Part shown: piece after piece, positions 26,653 through 36,918 of the stretch
Layout of the letters: each line of letters starts with the position of its first letter
Numbering within the stretch: the first letter of the stretch is position 1
Source: JAUHXS01 sp965213575
Lineage (GTDB): Bacteria; Bacteroidota; Bacteroidia; Chitinophagales; JAUHXS01
Direction: 5' to 3'
DNA: 64,000 nt
NCBI GenBank assembly: GCA_965213575.1
Contig: CBDBZN010000037.1
Location: forward strand, 1 to 64,000
Made by a program: the position numbers and the translations under genes
The notes under the pieces: generated by a model
Seen by the model: the letters and a program-made list of their open reading frames with translations, nothing else
Database searches by the model: none
What the model was told of the DNA's origin: nothing

Positions 26653-28734
26653 TTACTTAAAGTTAACCGATAAACTAACTCCGGCATAATAATTTCTTGC
26701 GTCTCCCGGATAAAAATATCTAGGTGCCGAGTTATTAAATCCTACCGCATTGGGCACGATGCTTGCAGCATAATTTTTATTAAATACATTATTAATTCCG
26801 GCATGCAATTGCACATTAAAATTATTTAAAAATGCAATATTATAAGATGCTTTGAAATTGGTTAGAGCATACTCAGCAGTATATGCCGTATTCAAATCAT
26901 TCACTGGAACTTTTCCTACATATAAATAATTACTCCAAAATCTAAATTTTGATTTGTAATCAATAATTAATCCTGTACTGATTTGTTGTTTAGGCACGCC
27001 GGGTAAGTTATTGCCTGAATAATTATTGCCATCGTCTATAAATGTGTTAAAAGTGAAAAAGTTAAACGATGCATTTGTAAAGATCTTGGCGGCCCAATTT
27101 GCTAGGAAAGTTACATCATAATCCAGCAGCATTTCTAGTCCTGTATGATCAGTCTTTCCCGCATTAATTCCTACATATTGATCTTGATCTATTCTTTTAG
27201 CTACCAAAAGGTTTTCTACTTTAATGGTATAAATAGCTATTTCCGTGTATAGCTTTTCTCCAAGCCAATTAGCTTTTAGTCCTAATTCGTAATTGATGCC
27301 AATTTCCGGTTTTAGATCTGTGTTAATCAGCCCTTCCGGAGTTAAAGTTTCAGCTACACTTGGTGTTGAAAATCCTTGGCTGATAGAGCTGTAAATTACC
27401 TTTTGAGGCGTGAGTTTATAACTAAGCCCCAGTCGAGGCGACCATATTCCTTTAAACCGGTAATCACCTGACTGATCCAAACTATCTGAATGGTAAAGAT
27501 CATTCAATTCGTATTGCGTATGGTTAAAATTAAGCCCGGCTTCCAGCAATAGTTTTGACGATATTTGCAGATTCTGTTGAGCGAAAATATTTAGATTATC
27601 TCGTTCTTGCTGCTGGTGACTTAAGTCACTGCCTGCAATACTTCCCATATTTGGGAATGACTTGTATAAATTTTCCAGCGTTCGACTTTCATAATATTCC
27701 TTTAAATATTCTGTCCCGAAAGCCAGCTGAGCAGATTTGTTGAACAAAGAATAACTAAGATTAAACTTGCTTCGAAGGCCTACTCCTGTTCTTTCTTCTT
27801 CTAAAATATTAAATGGACGTGGTTCATATGCATCTCTAAAGTGAGTGAAAATGGTAGTATTATTAGTGAATTTTTGGTTGAAGCGGTATTCATGAGATAA
27901 CCCAAGCAATAGCTTATCATAAGATTCATAGCCCATAGATTGTTGCCATATAAATGCAGCTTTTGTAGGCTCTGTATATAAATCGGATTCATTTAGCGAG
28001 CTGGGAATGAATGCTTTTAATTGAGTAAGATTTGCCAAGATTGCTAAACGGCTTTTATCGCTGACTGTAATTTTACTATTTAAAGTAAAATTCTTGCGAT
28101 CATATTGGCTGTTGTCTCGATACCCGGCGGTAGTAACATCATTATAGCTAAAGGTTAAGGAAGCGTTTTTAATATCTAATCCTGCTGAAGCAGAATATTT
28201 AAGTAATCCAAAACTACCTAAGATACTTTTAAAGTTAAGATGAGAGTCAATAGTATCTACAGTATATAAATTAATCACGCCACCTAAGCCTGCACCATAT
28301 ACACTGGAATTAGGCCCTTTGATTATTTCTATGCGCTGCAGAATATTGGGATCGATATCTTCTAAAGTCGTTTCTCCTTCAGCTGTAGTTATAGGAATGC
28401 CATTTAAATATGTTTTAATTCGATTGGTGCTGTATTGAGATCGTGCTCCAATGCCCCTAATAACAATTCTATTGGTATTCAATGCTCCTTGTTGCATGTA
28501 TACACCCGGTATTTGATTGAGAGCCGGAGTAAGGATCACTCCATTGTTTTGATTGAGTTGAGGTGTGTTAATAATACTAACCGATGCAGGAATTTTCAGC
28601 AACGAATCCTTTATTAAAGTACCTCTTACGACAATTTCAGAAAGCTTGAGGGTATCAAAAAAGAGAGGATTTTGACTCCATAAGATTTGTGATTTTATTA
28701 ATATAAAAATTACAAATAGTAAAAGTCTAAGCAT
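26653..28734 (-). CDS. TonB-dependent outer-membrane receptor
   Basis: A 22-strand-barrel receptor of 693 residues for an unknown substrate. The signal peptide covers residues 1-20. The plug begins with LSEIVVRGTLIKDSLLKIPA, a TonB-box-like start, and carries NRIVIRGIGARSQYSTNRIK and IEIIKGPNSSVYGAG. The barrel ends with the usual aromatic C-terminus (YYAGVSLSVNFK). There is no SusC-type carboxypeptidase domain and no SusD neighbour. The next gene upstream on the same strand is a sugar-dehydrogenase-like lipoprotein with a 44-bp gap, so the two may form an operon, but a substrate link is only a guess. Confidence 0.92.
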   Translation of the reverse strand: MLRLLLFVIFILIKSQILWSQNPLFFDTLKLSEIVVRGTLIKDSLLKIPASVSIINTPQLNQNNGVILTPALNQIPGVYMQQGALNTNRIVIRGIGARSQYSTNRIKTYLNGIPITTAEGETTLEDIDPNILQRIEIIKGPNSSVYGAGLGGVINLYTVDTIDSHLNFKSILGSFGLLKYSASAGLDIKNASLTFSYNDVTTAGYRDNSQYDRKNFTLNSKITVSDKSRLAILANLTQLKAFIPSSLNESDLYTEPTKAAFIWQQSMGYESYDKLLLGLSHEYRFNQKFTNNTTIFTHFRDAYEPRPFNILEEERTGVGLRSKFNLSYSLFNKSAQLAFGTEYLKEYYESRTLENLYKSFPNMGSIAGSDLSHQQQERDNLNIFAQQNLQISSKLLLEAGLNFNHTQYELNDLYHSDSLDQSGDYRFKGIWSPRLGLSYKLTPQKVIYSSISQGFSTPSVAETLTPEGLINTDLKPEIGINYELGLKANWLGEKLYTEIAIYTIKVENLLVAKRIDQDQYVGINAGKTDHTGLEMLLDYDVTFLANWAAKIFTNASFNFFTFNTFIDDGNNYSGNNLPGVPKQQISTGLIIDYKSKFRFWSNYLYVGKVPVNDLNTAYTAEYALTNFKASYNIAFLNNFNVQLHAGINNVFNKNYAASIVPNAVGFNNSAPRYFYPGDARNYYAGVSLSVNFK

Positions 28735-28778
28735 CAGAAAGTTTCAATCTTCATAAGAAAATCATGCGTAAGCAAAAT

Positions 28779-30056
28779 CTATTTATTGTCAGCCGTTACT
28801 TTCCAAACTATGCCTGCTTCATCATCTACCACGAGTAAAGAACCATCAGGGATTTGATGTACGCCAACCGGCCGGCCATATACTTCATCATTTTGCTCAT
28901 CCGCAATAAAGCCGGTCAAGAAATCTTCCGGAGGTTGAGGTTTGCCATCTTTAAACGGCACAAAAACTACTTTATAGCCTGCAAAATTAGCTCTATTCCA
29001 TGAGCCATGTTGACCCACAAAAGCACCATTTTTATATTTAGCCGGAAATTGATCACCGGTATAAAATTGTAATCCTAATGATGCAGTGTGATTTCCTACC
29101 GGGACATCCGGAACAATAGCTTTTTGTACCAATTCATTATGAGGGTCATCTTGCCATCTGGGGTCTTTTATTTGTCCATAATAGGAAAAAGGCCATCCAT
29201 AAAACCCGCCTTCTTTAACACTGGTGATGTAATCCGGCACCAAGTTATTGCCGAGTTTATCTCGTTCATTGACTGCAGCCCATAATTCACCCGTTACCGG
29301 ATTCCAATCCATGCCTACCGGATTTCTGATGCCACTGGCGTATATTTTCTCTCCACTTCCATCAGGATTAATCTCTAATATAGCTGCCCTTCTAATCTCT
29401 TTATCTAATCCTTGCTCGCCTACATTGCTTGCAGAACCTACGGATACATATATTTTTGATCCATTTTTATTAGGAAGTAAATTTCTTGTCCAATGATGAT
29501 TATAACCACCATCCGGCAACTCCAATATCATTTCACCATCCTCTTCAATAGAAGTCATCGTATCATTATATGCATATCTGTATAAGCCACCCGTATTAGC
29601 GACATAGAAATAATCATTTAAAACTAACATACCAAAAGGCCTATTTAAATCCTCTATGAATACCTTTTTGTGAGCCGGCACAACTTTGCCGTCGTGGGAA
29701 TGAAGTAGTGTGATGCGTCCCGGTTTAGATTCTACAACGAAAATATCCTTGTTGGGAGCTACATATATCCACCTGGGATTATCCAGCCCTTCAGCAAATC
29801 TGGTAACTGTAAATCCTGCCGGAGGAATAGGAGTTTGTCCATCTTCCCAGCCTTTCACTTCACTTCTCTTTACCGCTGATTCAGTAGCGTACGGAGGAGG
29901 TAAAACTAAAGGCCCAATCGCTGTCTGCACTAAATTATCTTCTTGCTTTGCAGCTTCTGCTTGCTTGTCGTTACAACTGCCAGAGGTTAACAGGATGAAG
30001 CTAATGCTTAATAATAAAATATTTGCTAATCTATTTATTTTAAATAACTTGAACAT
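28779..30056 (-). CDS. PQQ-dependent sugar (sorbosone-type) dehydrogenase family lipoprotein
   Basis: A 425-residue beta-propeller of the soluble glucose/sorbosone dehydrogenase family. After a hydrophobic leader with a Cys in TSGSCN (a plausible lipoprotein site), the propeller starts GFTVTRFAEGLDNPRWIYVA near residue 80. It continues with NRPFGMLVL, NHHWTRNLLPNKNGSKIYVS, SGIRNPVGMDWNP and GQHGSWNR near 350, which are the landmark blades of the family. Members use PQQ or act as non-enzymatic binders; substrate and cofactor cannot be assigned. It is probably periplasmic, anchored to a membrane. Confidence 0.82.
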   Translation of the reverse strand: MFKLFKINRLANILLLSISFILLTSGSCNDKQAEAAKQEDNLVQTAIGPLVLPPPYATESAVKRSEVKGWEDGQTPIPPAGFTVTRFAEGLDNPRWIYVAPNKDIFVVESKPGRITLLHSHDGKVVPAHKKVFIEDLNRPFGMLVLNDYFYVANTGGLYRYAYNDTMTSIEEDGEMILELPDGGYNHHWTRNLLPNKNGSKIYVSVGSASNVGEQGLDKEIRRAAILEINPDGSGEKIYASGIRNPVGMDWNPVTGELWAAVNERDKLGNNLVPDYITSVKEGGFYGWPFSYYGQIKDPRWQDDPHNELVQKAIVPDVPVGNHTASLGLQFYTGDQFPAKYKNGAFVGQHGSWNRANFAGYKVVFVPFKDGKPQPPEDFLTGFIADEQNDEVYGRPVGVHQIPDGSLLVVDDEAGIVWKVTADNK

Positions 30057-30096
30057 AATTTTTTATTTAATGTGTAAGCAAATATAATTCATTTAA

Positions 30097-32529
30097 TTAA
30101 TAAAATATTGGAAACTTTTCCGGATTATCTTCATGCATAACTTGATAGACTGCTTCAAAAATATCTTCCGCATTTGGTTTGCTAAAATAATCTCCATCAG
30201 ATCCATAAGGGCTCCTATGCGGTTTGGCAGCTAGGGTAATAGGCTTAGCATCTAAGTGTTGGTAGCCATTTTGCTCTTCTAAAACCTGTTGCATCATATA
30301 AGCAGAAGCTCCACCCGGCACATCTTCATCTAAGAACATAACTTTATTGGTTTTAGCTAATGATTTAACTATTTCGTGATTAATATCAAATGGTAATAAC
30401 GATTGCACATCGATCAATTCTACAGAAATGCCTACTTCTTCTAACTGTGTCATGGCTTCTTGTGCAATTCTAATAGTAGATCCATAAGTGACAATGGTTA
30501 GGTCCTTCCCTTCATGTAACACTTCCGGTATGCCTAACGATACAGTAAATTCTCCAATATTAGAAGGGAGCTTTTCTTTTAATCTATACCCATTTAAGCA
30601 CTCAATAATAATAGCCGGCTCATCAGATTGCAACATAGTATTATAAAATCCTGCTGCCTGAGTCATGTTCCGGGGTACTAAAACATGAACACCGCGTACA
30701 GAATTAATGATCATTCCCAAAGGAGAGCCTGTGTGCCAAATACCTTCTAACCGATGCCCTCTTGTGCGGATAATTACGGGAGCTTTTTGGCCACCTTTTG
30801 TCCTGTATTGCAATGTTGCCAGGTCATCTGAAATAGGTTGTAATCCATATATGAGATAATCCAGATATTGTATCTCAGCGATCGGCCGTAATCCACGCAT
30901 GGCCATACCAATACCTTGTCCTATAATTGTATTTTCTCGAATGCCTGTATCGGTGATGCGTAATTCGCCATATTTATCTTGTAACCCTGCAAAACCTTGA
31001 TTGACATCGCCTATTTTTCCTACATCCTCTCCAAATGCAAACACATTATCATACTTAGTAAAAATCTTGTCAAAACAAGTATTTAAAACTTCGAATCCAT
31101 TGATCATTTTAGCATCATCTTTATATTCTGCAACCACTTCCGGCACACTTAAAGCAGATTGATCAGATTCGCTTAATAAATGGGTGTTATAAAAAGATCT
31201 GGCTTGTTCTTTTACGCCATTTTTCCAAGCAAGCAAACGCTCCCGGCTGTCAGAAGTTTCCTTTCGAGTAATAAGAAGTATTTTAATAGCAGATTTCACC
31301 ACATCTTTACGCATAGGATCCATCAAACCGGAAAGGCTTTTTTTCTCGGCACTTATTGCTTCACTTTTTTCACTTTCGTTAATTAAAGCTTCATAAATGT
31401 TAGTTAATCCTATTACCAATTGCTTTACTTGATCCTGCACGTGCTTAAGAGCCTTCTTTTGACATTCTCTAACATGTTTTTTAGATTCTTTTTCAATATT
31501 TTGAAGCTCATCTTCAGAAGTAATCGCTGAACTGATCATCCATTCTCTCATCTTTTTGATGCAGTCAAATTCTATTTCCCACTGAAGGCGTTCTTTTGAT
31601 TTATATCGCTCATGTGAACCGGAAGTAGAATGGCCTTGGGGCTGTGTAACCTCTGTAATATGAAAAATAGCAGGAATATGCCGGGTTCTAACCTTCTTAA
31701 TTCCCTCTGTATAAACTTCACAAAGCGTTGGATAATCCCATCCTTTAGCTGTATAAATTTCATATCCTTCCCCTTTATCATTCACTCTAAAGCCTTCTAC
31801 AATTTCTGAAATACTTGACTTAGTGGTTTGGTATTTTTTAGGTACAGAAATACCATATCCGTCATCCCAAATAGAAACTGCCATCGGAGATTTCAGCACT
31901 CCTATTGCATTTAATGCTTCCCAGAAAGGGCCTTCGGAAGTACTGGCATCACCGATTGTACAGAAGGTAACTTCATTACCGTTATTAGAAAAATTGTTCT
32001 CACCTTTTAACTCCTTTACTTCTCTATAAAGTTTAGAAGCATACGCTAAACCTACTGCTCTGGGCATTTGACTGGCAGTAGGAGAGGAGTCAGCAGCTGT
32101 ATTTTTAATCTCTGCCAAGTTTTTCCAACTGCCATCACTGTTTAAACTACGCGTAGCAAAGTGCGCGTTCATCTGTCTTCCGCTAGAGGCAGGCTCTGTC
32201 TCTATGTCTACATTTGCATACAGCTGTGCGAAAAACTGTTCAATGTTTGCCATACCAGTGGCAAACATAAATGTTTGGTCTCTATAATATCCTGATCTGA
32301 AATCACCGGCGTTAAAAGCCTTGGCCATAGCTAACTGCGCGACTTCTTTTCCATCACCGAAAATACCAAACTTAGCCTTACCGGTTAACACCTCTTTTCT
32401 GCCTAACAAACTGGCTTCTCTGCTCTCACAAGCTATACGGTAGTCATTGATGACTTCATTTTTGAATTGATTAAAAGATAGTTTATTCTCTTTTCCTTTA
32501 CTGGCAGTTGCCGACTTCGCTTTTCCCAT
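30097..32529 (-). CDS. 2-oxoacid dehydrogenase E1 component, alpha and beta subunits fused
   Basis: Thiamine-diphosphate enzyme that decarboxylates a 2-oxoacid (pyruvate or branched-chain type) and passes the acyl group to lipoyl-E2. From ATG 32529 it is 810 residues: an alpha half (YRDQTFMFATGM, then the TPP region TIGDASTSEGPFWEALN), a linker, and a beta half starting near KMINGFEVLNTCFDKIF with EDVGKIGDVNQGFAGL and LLPFDINHEIV. The frame is open to 32568, but a promoter-like box at 32556-32563 and the Lys-rich MGKAKSATASKGK start favour 32529. No E2 or E3 gene is nearby, so the substrate stays open. Confidence 0.9.
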   Translation of the reverse strand: MGKAKSATASKGKENKLSFNQFKNEVINDYRIACESREASLLGRKEVLTGKAKFGIFGDGKEVAQLAMAKAFNAGDFRSGYYRDQTFMFATGMANIEQFFAQLYANVDIETEPASSGRQMNAHFATRSLNSDGSWKNLAEIKNTAADSSPTASQMPRAVGLAYASKLYREVKELKGENNFSNNGNEVTFCTIGDASTSEGPFWEALNAIGVLKSPMAVSIWDDGYGISVPKKYQTTKSSISEIVEGFRVNDKGEGYEIYTAKGWDYPTLCEVYTEGIKKVRTRHIPAIFHITEVTQPQGHSTSGSHERYKSKERLQWEIEFDCIKKMREWMISSAITSEDELQNIEKESKKHVRECQKKALKHVQDQVKQLVIGLTNIYEALINESEKSEAISAEKKSLSGLMDPMRKDVVKSAIKILLITRKETSDSRERLLAWKNGVKEQARSFYNTHLLSESDQSALSVPEVVAEYKDDAKMINGFEVLNTCFDKIFTKYDNVFAFGEDVGKIGDVNQGFAGLQDKYGELRITDTGIRENTIIGQGIGMAMRGLRPIAEIQYLDYLIYGLQPISDDLATLQYRTKGGQKAPVIIRTRGHRLEGIWHTGSPLGMIINSVRGVHVLVPRNMTQAAGFYNTMLQSDEPAIIIECLNGYRLKEKLPSNIGEFTVSLGIPEVLHEGKDLTIVTYGSTIRIAQEAMTQLEEVGISVELIDVQSLLPFDINHEIVKSLAKTNKVMFLDEDVPGGASAYMMQQVLEEQNGYQHLDAKPITLAAKPHRSPYGSDGDYFSKPNAEDIFEAVYQVMHEDNPEKFPIFY

Positions 32530-32555
32530 AATAATTTTGTATTTCCTATCATTAC

Positions 32556-32563
32556 CAAAAATA
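32556..32563 (-). promoter_or_regulatory. -7 box (TATTTTTG) for the E1 fusion gene
   Basis: A TAnnTTTG match on the minus strand, 26 bp before ATG 32529. The longer start at 32568 would lie upstream of it. Confidence 0.4.
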
Positions 32564-32743
32564 ACCAAAACAGGTGTTATATACTAACATTTATAAGCTC
32601 AAATTTGAGAAGTGTGGGTAAGAGGAACTCATTATAATGATAAAATGTTTTACTTATACTTTGGCATAAAATTTGCCTTTGTAAGAATGTTAATAGTTAA
32701 TCAATATTTTGTATATTAGTCATCAAATTTAAAAATTATAGAT

Positions 32744-33183
32744 ATGAAAAAGATATTAAGTTTTGTTGCAATATTAGCTTTAGTTGGCATTTTATGCTAA
32801 TGCACAGTCCGCTAAAGGCCCTAAGATTGAGTTTGGCGAAACAAAACACGCTTTCGGAGAAGTAACAGAAGGCGATAAAGCTGCTCATGAAATTTAAATT
32901 TAAAAATACCGGCAAAGAACCGTTAATTTTAACTAATGTAAAAGCTTCTTGTGGCTGTACCACACCACAGTGGCCGAGAGAGCCTATTATGCCCGGACAA
33001 GAAGCTTCTATCAAGGCAGTATATAACTCAAAAGGAAGGCCGGGTAATTTTAATAAATCTATTACGGTAACTTCAAATGACTCTGAAGCTCCTACACAAG
33101 TATTATACATCAGCGGTATGGTAAAGCCTGCCCCTACGGTAGTGCCGGGTGAGCAAGAGAAATCAATTATGAGTGTAGAGTAA
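32744..33183 (+). CDS. DUF1573 domain exported protein, two frameshifts
   Basis: A small secreted protein with one Ig-like/ASPM-Hydin type DUF1573 domain. ATG 32744 starts a signal peptide MKKILSFVAILALV, which shifts near 32779-32788 (one extra base) to give FYANAQSAKGPKIEFGE. A second extra base in the GAAATTT at about 32889-32892 is needed to continue to EFKFKNTGKEPLILTNVKAS. The hallmark CGCTTPQWPREPIMPGQ and GRPGNFNKSITVTSND follow, ending at 33183. The repaired length is about 145 residues. The role of single-domain DUF1573 proteins is unknown; periplasmic or surface location is inferred from the signal. Confidence 0.85.
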
Positions 33184-33205
33184 TTCGATATTTTAAACTT
33201 TATTT

Positions 33206-33239
33206 AAAAACTCCGTGGAGCAATCTCCGGAGTTTTTTT
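33206..33239 (+). terminator. intrinsic terminator after DUF1573 gene
   Basis: AAAAACTCCG pairs with CGGAGTTTTT around an 12-base loop, followed by T residues. It lies 23 bp past the stop. Confidence 0.8.
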
Positions 33240-33246
33240 ATTTTTG
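33239..33246 (+). promoter_or_regulatory. -7 box (TATTTTTG) for the aminotransferase gene
   Basis: A TAnnTTTG octamer that begins in the U tract of the preceding terminator and ends 20 bp before the ATG, so terminator and promoter are back to back. Confidence 0.45.
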
Positions 33247-33266
33247 CACCGTATTAAAAACAACAC

Positions 33267-34491
33267 ATGCCAATAATATCAGAAAGAGGAACCAATATGC
33301 CTGCTTCGCCAATCAGAAAGCTGGTGCCTTATGCAGAGCAAGCTGTCAGAGAAGGGAAAAAAATATATCATCTTAATATAGGCCAGCCGGATATAGAAAC
33401 ACCCAAGGAAATGTTGGATGCAGTGAAAAATGCTGATATAAAAGTGTTGGAATACAGTCATTCTGCCGGGTTTGAATCGTATCGAAAAGGATTGGTAGAT
33501 TATTATAAAAAGCATGGCATTGCAGTGGGTTATACTGATATTATCATTACTACCGGAGGCTCGGAAGCTGCGTTATTCGGTTTAATGTCGTGTTTGGATA
33601 ATGGCGATGAAATCATTATCCCTGAGCCTTTTTATGCTAATTACAATGGCTTTGCCATTGCAGGTAATATAGAGATCAAGCCTATTAATTCGAGTATAGA
33701 AACGGCTTTTTCATTGCCGCCGATCAGTGATTTTGAAAATATGATTACAGAAAAAACGAAGGCGATAATGATCTGTAACCCTAATAATCCTACCGGTTAT
33801 TTATATTCACGAGAAGAGTTAGAACACTTAAGAGATATAGTGCTAAAACATGACCTGTTCCTTTTTGCCGATGAGGTTTACAGAGAATTTGTCTATGACG
33901 GTAGAGAGCATGTTTCTATTTTGACCCTGGTTGGTTTAGAAGATCATGCCGTAGTGATCGACTCTATCTCTAAAAGATACAGTGCTTGTGGTGCGAGAGT
34001 TGGTGCTTTAGTAACCAAAAATAAAGAAGTATTAAGTGCAGCGTTAAAATTTGCTCAAGCTAGGTTAAGCCCACCTACTTTGGCGCAGATTGCTGCTGAG
34101 GCAGGTTTGAAAGTAGAAAATAGTTATTTCGAAGCCGTAAAAAAAGAATATGTAGGCCGGCGTGATGTGGTTGTAAAAGCATTGAGTAGAATGGATGGCG
34201 TAATGTGTCCTTCTCCCGGAGGAGCATTTTATACTATTGCCCGCCTGCCCGTAGATGACTCAGATCGATTTTGCCAATGGCTGTTAGAGTCTTTTGAGTA
34301 TAAAGGTGAAACGGTTATGTTAGCGCCGGCAACAGGTTTCTATGCTACACCCGGCTCCGGGAGGCATGAAGTACGGCTTGCCTATGTTTTAAATAAAGCA
34401 GAACTCAAAAAAGCGATGAAGTGTTTAGAAACAGGCTTTAGCTGTATATCCCGGAAGAGTGGAGATAGGAGAGCCGATTTATCAAAATTAA
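33267..34491 (+). CDS. pyridoxal-phosphate aminotransferase, class I/II (aspartate/aromatic type), 3' frameshift
   Basis: Transfers an amino group between an amino acid and a 2-oxoacid. The fold type I landmarks are present: NIGQPDIETPKEM near residue 36, TTGGSEAALFGLM near 94, ICNPNNPTGYLYS near 168, FADEVYREF, the PLP-lysine motif SISKRYSACGARVGA near 230, and the substrate Arg region near RHEVRLAYV. The open frame runs to 34505 with an unconserved end. Removing one G at 34434-34435 gives ETALAVYPGRVEIGEPIYQN and stop at 34489-34491, which looks like a natural end and is used here. The specific amino acid cannot be read. Confidence 0.9.
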
Positions 34492-34494
34492 ATA

Positions 34495-34548
34495 TTTTAG
34501 TTTAGAGTTTAGAGTTTAAAGTTTTCCGAGTCTAGAGTTCGAAGTTTT
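34495..34548. repeat. 7-bp-period TTTAGAG array
   Basis: Units TTTAGAG TTTAGAG TTTAAAG then TCTAGAG TTCGAAG, starting right after the repaired stop of the aminotransferase gene. This is the complementary form of the AACTTTA-type arrays. Confidence 0.7.
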
Positions 34549-34596
34549 TAATATCTGATAGTGAGCGGAAGACAACTTAATTTTGAATGACAGCAA

Positions 34597-34728
34597 GTGA
34601 GCGGGGTGACAGTTAACATCAACTTAGGGAGCAGAATAGGTATATAAAAAACAAACAACGGAGTCACCCGCTCACTGAGTAATTAAAATTCAAAACTAAT
34701 GAATAAATAACGGAGTCACTTGCTCAGT
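34597..34728. repeat. inverted and direct repeat element, GTCACCCGCTCA core
   Basis: GTGAGCGGGGTGAC (34597-34610) is the inverted partner of GTCACCCGCTCAC (34663-34675). A direct copy, AATAACGGAGTCACTTGCTCA, lies at 34706-34725 against AACAACGGAGTCACCCGCTCA at 34654-34674. A shorter GTGAGCGG occurs at 34561. The GC-rich cores stand out in AT-rich surroundings. Confidence 0.65.
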
Positions 34729-34839
34729 AATTAATATCTTACTTAACACTTCTTACTTCCGATTTAGTCTATTAATATAAATATTATAAAGTATTCAAAT
34801 AATACATATAAATCAAATTGGCAAATCTTTTCTATAGAG

Positions 34840-36780
34840 TTAATTACTTCTATCGAGCTTTTCCTGAGCTGCTTCCCATTTTTTCATTGCCTGATCTACC
34901 ATTAACTTTAAAGCTGTATGATCATCTACTGTTTTTTGAAAAAGTATTTTATCTTGGTATAAATCGGGAGCTTGCATCTTAACTTCTAATTCTTGCATTT
35001 TTTCTTCTAAAGAATTGATTTCCTTTTCAGCTTTATCTACCTCACGCTGTAGTTGTTTGACTTTTTTACTTTGCTCTTTGCGTACTTTATGGTCAGGGTT
35101 TTTTTCCTGTTCTTCGGGCCTGCTTGGCTTTTTAGTTTTTTCAGCTTCAAAATCTCTAAAAGATTCTAATTCATATTTAGCTAAAAAATCATTGATGGAC
35201 CCTAAATGTTCTTTGATGTTTTTATTTTTAAACTCAAAAGTCCTGTCTGTGAGGTCTTGTAAAAATTCTCTGTCGTGAGATACGACAATCAAAGCACCAT
35301 CGTATTTTATCAATGCATTTTTAAGCACTTCTTTGGCAGAAATATCTAAATGATTGGTAGGCTCATCCAAAATGAGGAGATTAATAGGAGTGAGTAATAA
35401 CTTAGAAATAGCTAATCGAGATTTTTCACCACCCGAAAGTACTTTCACTTTTTTATCAATGTCTTCTGCCCCAAATAAGAAAGTACCCAACAAGCCTCTT
35501 ATTTTGTGTTCTTTCGCCCAATCTCCGGTAGCAATGTCTTCTATGGTTTGATAAACAGTTTTTTCTTCATTTAATGTTTTTTCTTGAAGCTGGGCGTAAT
35601 AACCCAAGCTCACATTATGTCCAATAAGAAGCGTGCCATTAGTTGCATTTTCTTCTCCAATGATCATTTTCACCATGGTAGATTTGCCCTCACCATTTTT
35701 TCCCACAAAGGCTATTCTCTCACCGCGTTTTATCTCAAATTGTACATTATCTAAAATCGTTTTATCGCCATATTTTTTTACCAGTTGTTTGGTATTTATT
35801 ACAACATCACCTGAGCGAGGTGCGGGAGGAAATTGAAAATTTATAGAAGAAGTGTCTAGCTCATCAATTTCAATTTTTTCAATTTTATCCAATTGTTTCA
35901 TCATAGACTGAGCCATCTTCGCTTTGGTTGCCTTTGCTTTAAACCGTTCTATAGTGCGTTCTTGTTGCTCGATGTATTTTTGCTGATTTTTATATGCCGC
36001 TATTTGTTGCTCATATCTTTCCTCACGCAGTACCATGTATTTGGAGTAGTTGACGTTGTAGTCGTAAGTTTTACCGAATACAATTTCGATCGTTCTATTT
36101 GTGATATTGTCCAAAAACATTTTGTCGTGAGATACCATCATCACTGCTCCGGGATAATTGATTAAAAAGTTTTCTAACCATAAAATGGATTCAATATCTA
36201 AATGGTTCGTCGGCTCATCTAAAAGTAAAAGATCAGGCTTTTTGAGTAGCAGCTTAGATAATTCTACCCGCATCTGCCATCCGCCGCTGAATTCTCCTAC
36301 CGGCCTATATAGGTCTTTATCAGAAAATCCTAATCCTTTTAAGACTTTTTCAGCATTTCCCTGAATAGCCTCACCACCAAGGTTGTTAAGTTGATTATGT
36401 TTTTCTGTGAAATCATTTAGTAAATCGGCATAAGCATCACTATTATAATCTTCTCTGGTAGCAAGTTCTTCATTTAGCTGATCAATGTCTTTTTGAAGTT
36501 TTAGTACATCCGCAAAAGCTTCAAGCGTTTCATTAAGGATACTTTTTTTAGAATTTATCTTTATTTCTTGAGGAAGATAACCTATTGTTTTTCCATCCGG
36601 AATAATGATATCGCCCTTATCAGGTTCTGAATTACCTGAAATAATGTTTAGCAAAGTAGATTTCCCTACGCCATTTTTTCCCACTAATCCGATTCTATCT
36701 TTGGGATTGATTAAAAATGAAATTTGGTCAAATAATGGTTTTCCGGTAAAGCTGACAGAGATATTAGTAACATTTATCAT
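34840..36780 (-). CDS. ABC-F family ATPase (Uup/EttA-like)
   Basis: Soluble tandem ABC ATPase of 646 residues that acts on the ribosome rather than as a transporter. The first domain has GLVGKNGVGKSTLL near 33 and the signature region FSGGWQMRVELSKLLL. The P-site tRNA interaction linker lies around 240-310 with YKNQQKYIEQQERTIERFKAKA. The second domain has AFVGKNGEGKSTMVK and LSGGEKSRLAISKLLL with LLILDEPTNHLD. A C-terminal coiled coil of charged residues (about 560-646) is typical of Uup-like members. No resistance context is seen; a housekeeping translation role is likely. Confidence 0.92.
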   Translation of the reverse strand: MINVTNISVSFTGKPLFDQISFLINPKDRIGLVGKNGVGKSTLLNIISGNSEPDKGDIIIPDGKTIGYLPQEIKINSKKSILNETLEAFADVLKLQKDIDQLNEELATREDYNSDAYADLLNDFTEKHNQLNNLGGEAIQGNAEKVLKGLGFSDKDLYRPVGEFSGGWQMRVELSKLLLKKPDLLLLDEPTNHLDIESILWLENFLINYPGAVMMVSHDKMFLDNITNRTIEIVFGKTYDYNVNYSKYMVLREERYEQQIAAYKNQQKYIEQQERTIERFKAKATKAKMAQSMMKQLDKIEKIEIDELDTSSINFQFPPAPRSGDVVINTKQLVKKYGDKTILDNVQFEIKRGERIAFVGKNGEGKSTMVKMIIGEENATNGTLLIGHNVSLGYYAQLQEKTLNEEKTVYQTIEDIATGDWAKEHKIRGLLGTFLFGAEDIDKKVKVLSGGEKSRLAISKLLLTPINLLILDEPTNHLDISAKEVLKNALIKYDGALIVVSHDREFLQDLTDRTFEFKNKNIKEHLGSINDFLAKYELESFRDFEAEKTKKPSRPEEQEKNPDHKVRKEQSKKVKQLQREVDKAEKEINSLEEKMQELEVKMQAPDLYQDKILFQKTVDDHTALKLMVDQAMKKWEAAQEKLDRSN

Positions 36781-36918
36781 AAGGATGGCAAAAATACATG
36801 ATTACTTCATTAAACTTGAAATTTAGGGTAAAAACATACAGAAGACCTTTGAAAAATAAGATAATAAAGAGTATTTTTCCTCCAATGGATTCAATCTTAA
36901 CATATGCTATAACATAAG

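Larger units (their letters stand above)
34492..34839. other. gene-free gap of about 350 bp with repeats
   Basis: No gene is visible. The left end is a heptad array, the middle an inverted/direct repeat element, and 34741-34839 is featureless AT-rich DNA. Confidence 0.6.
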
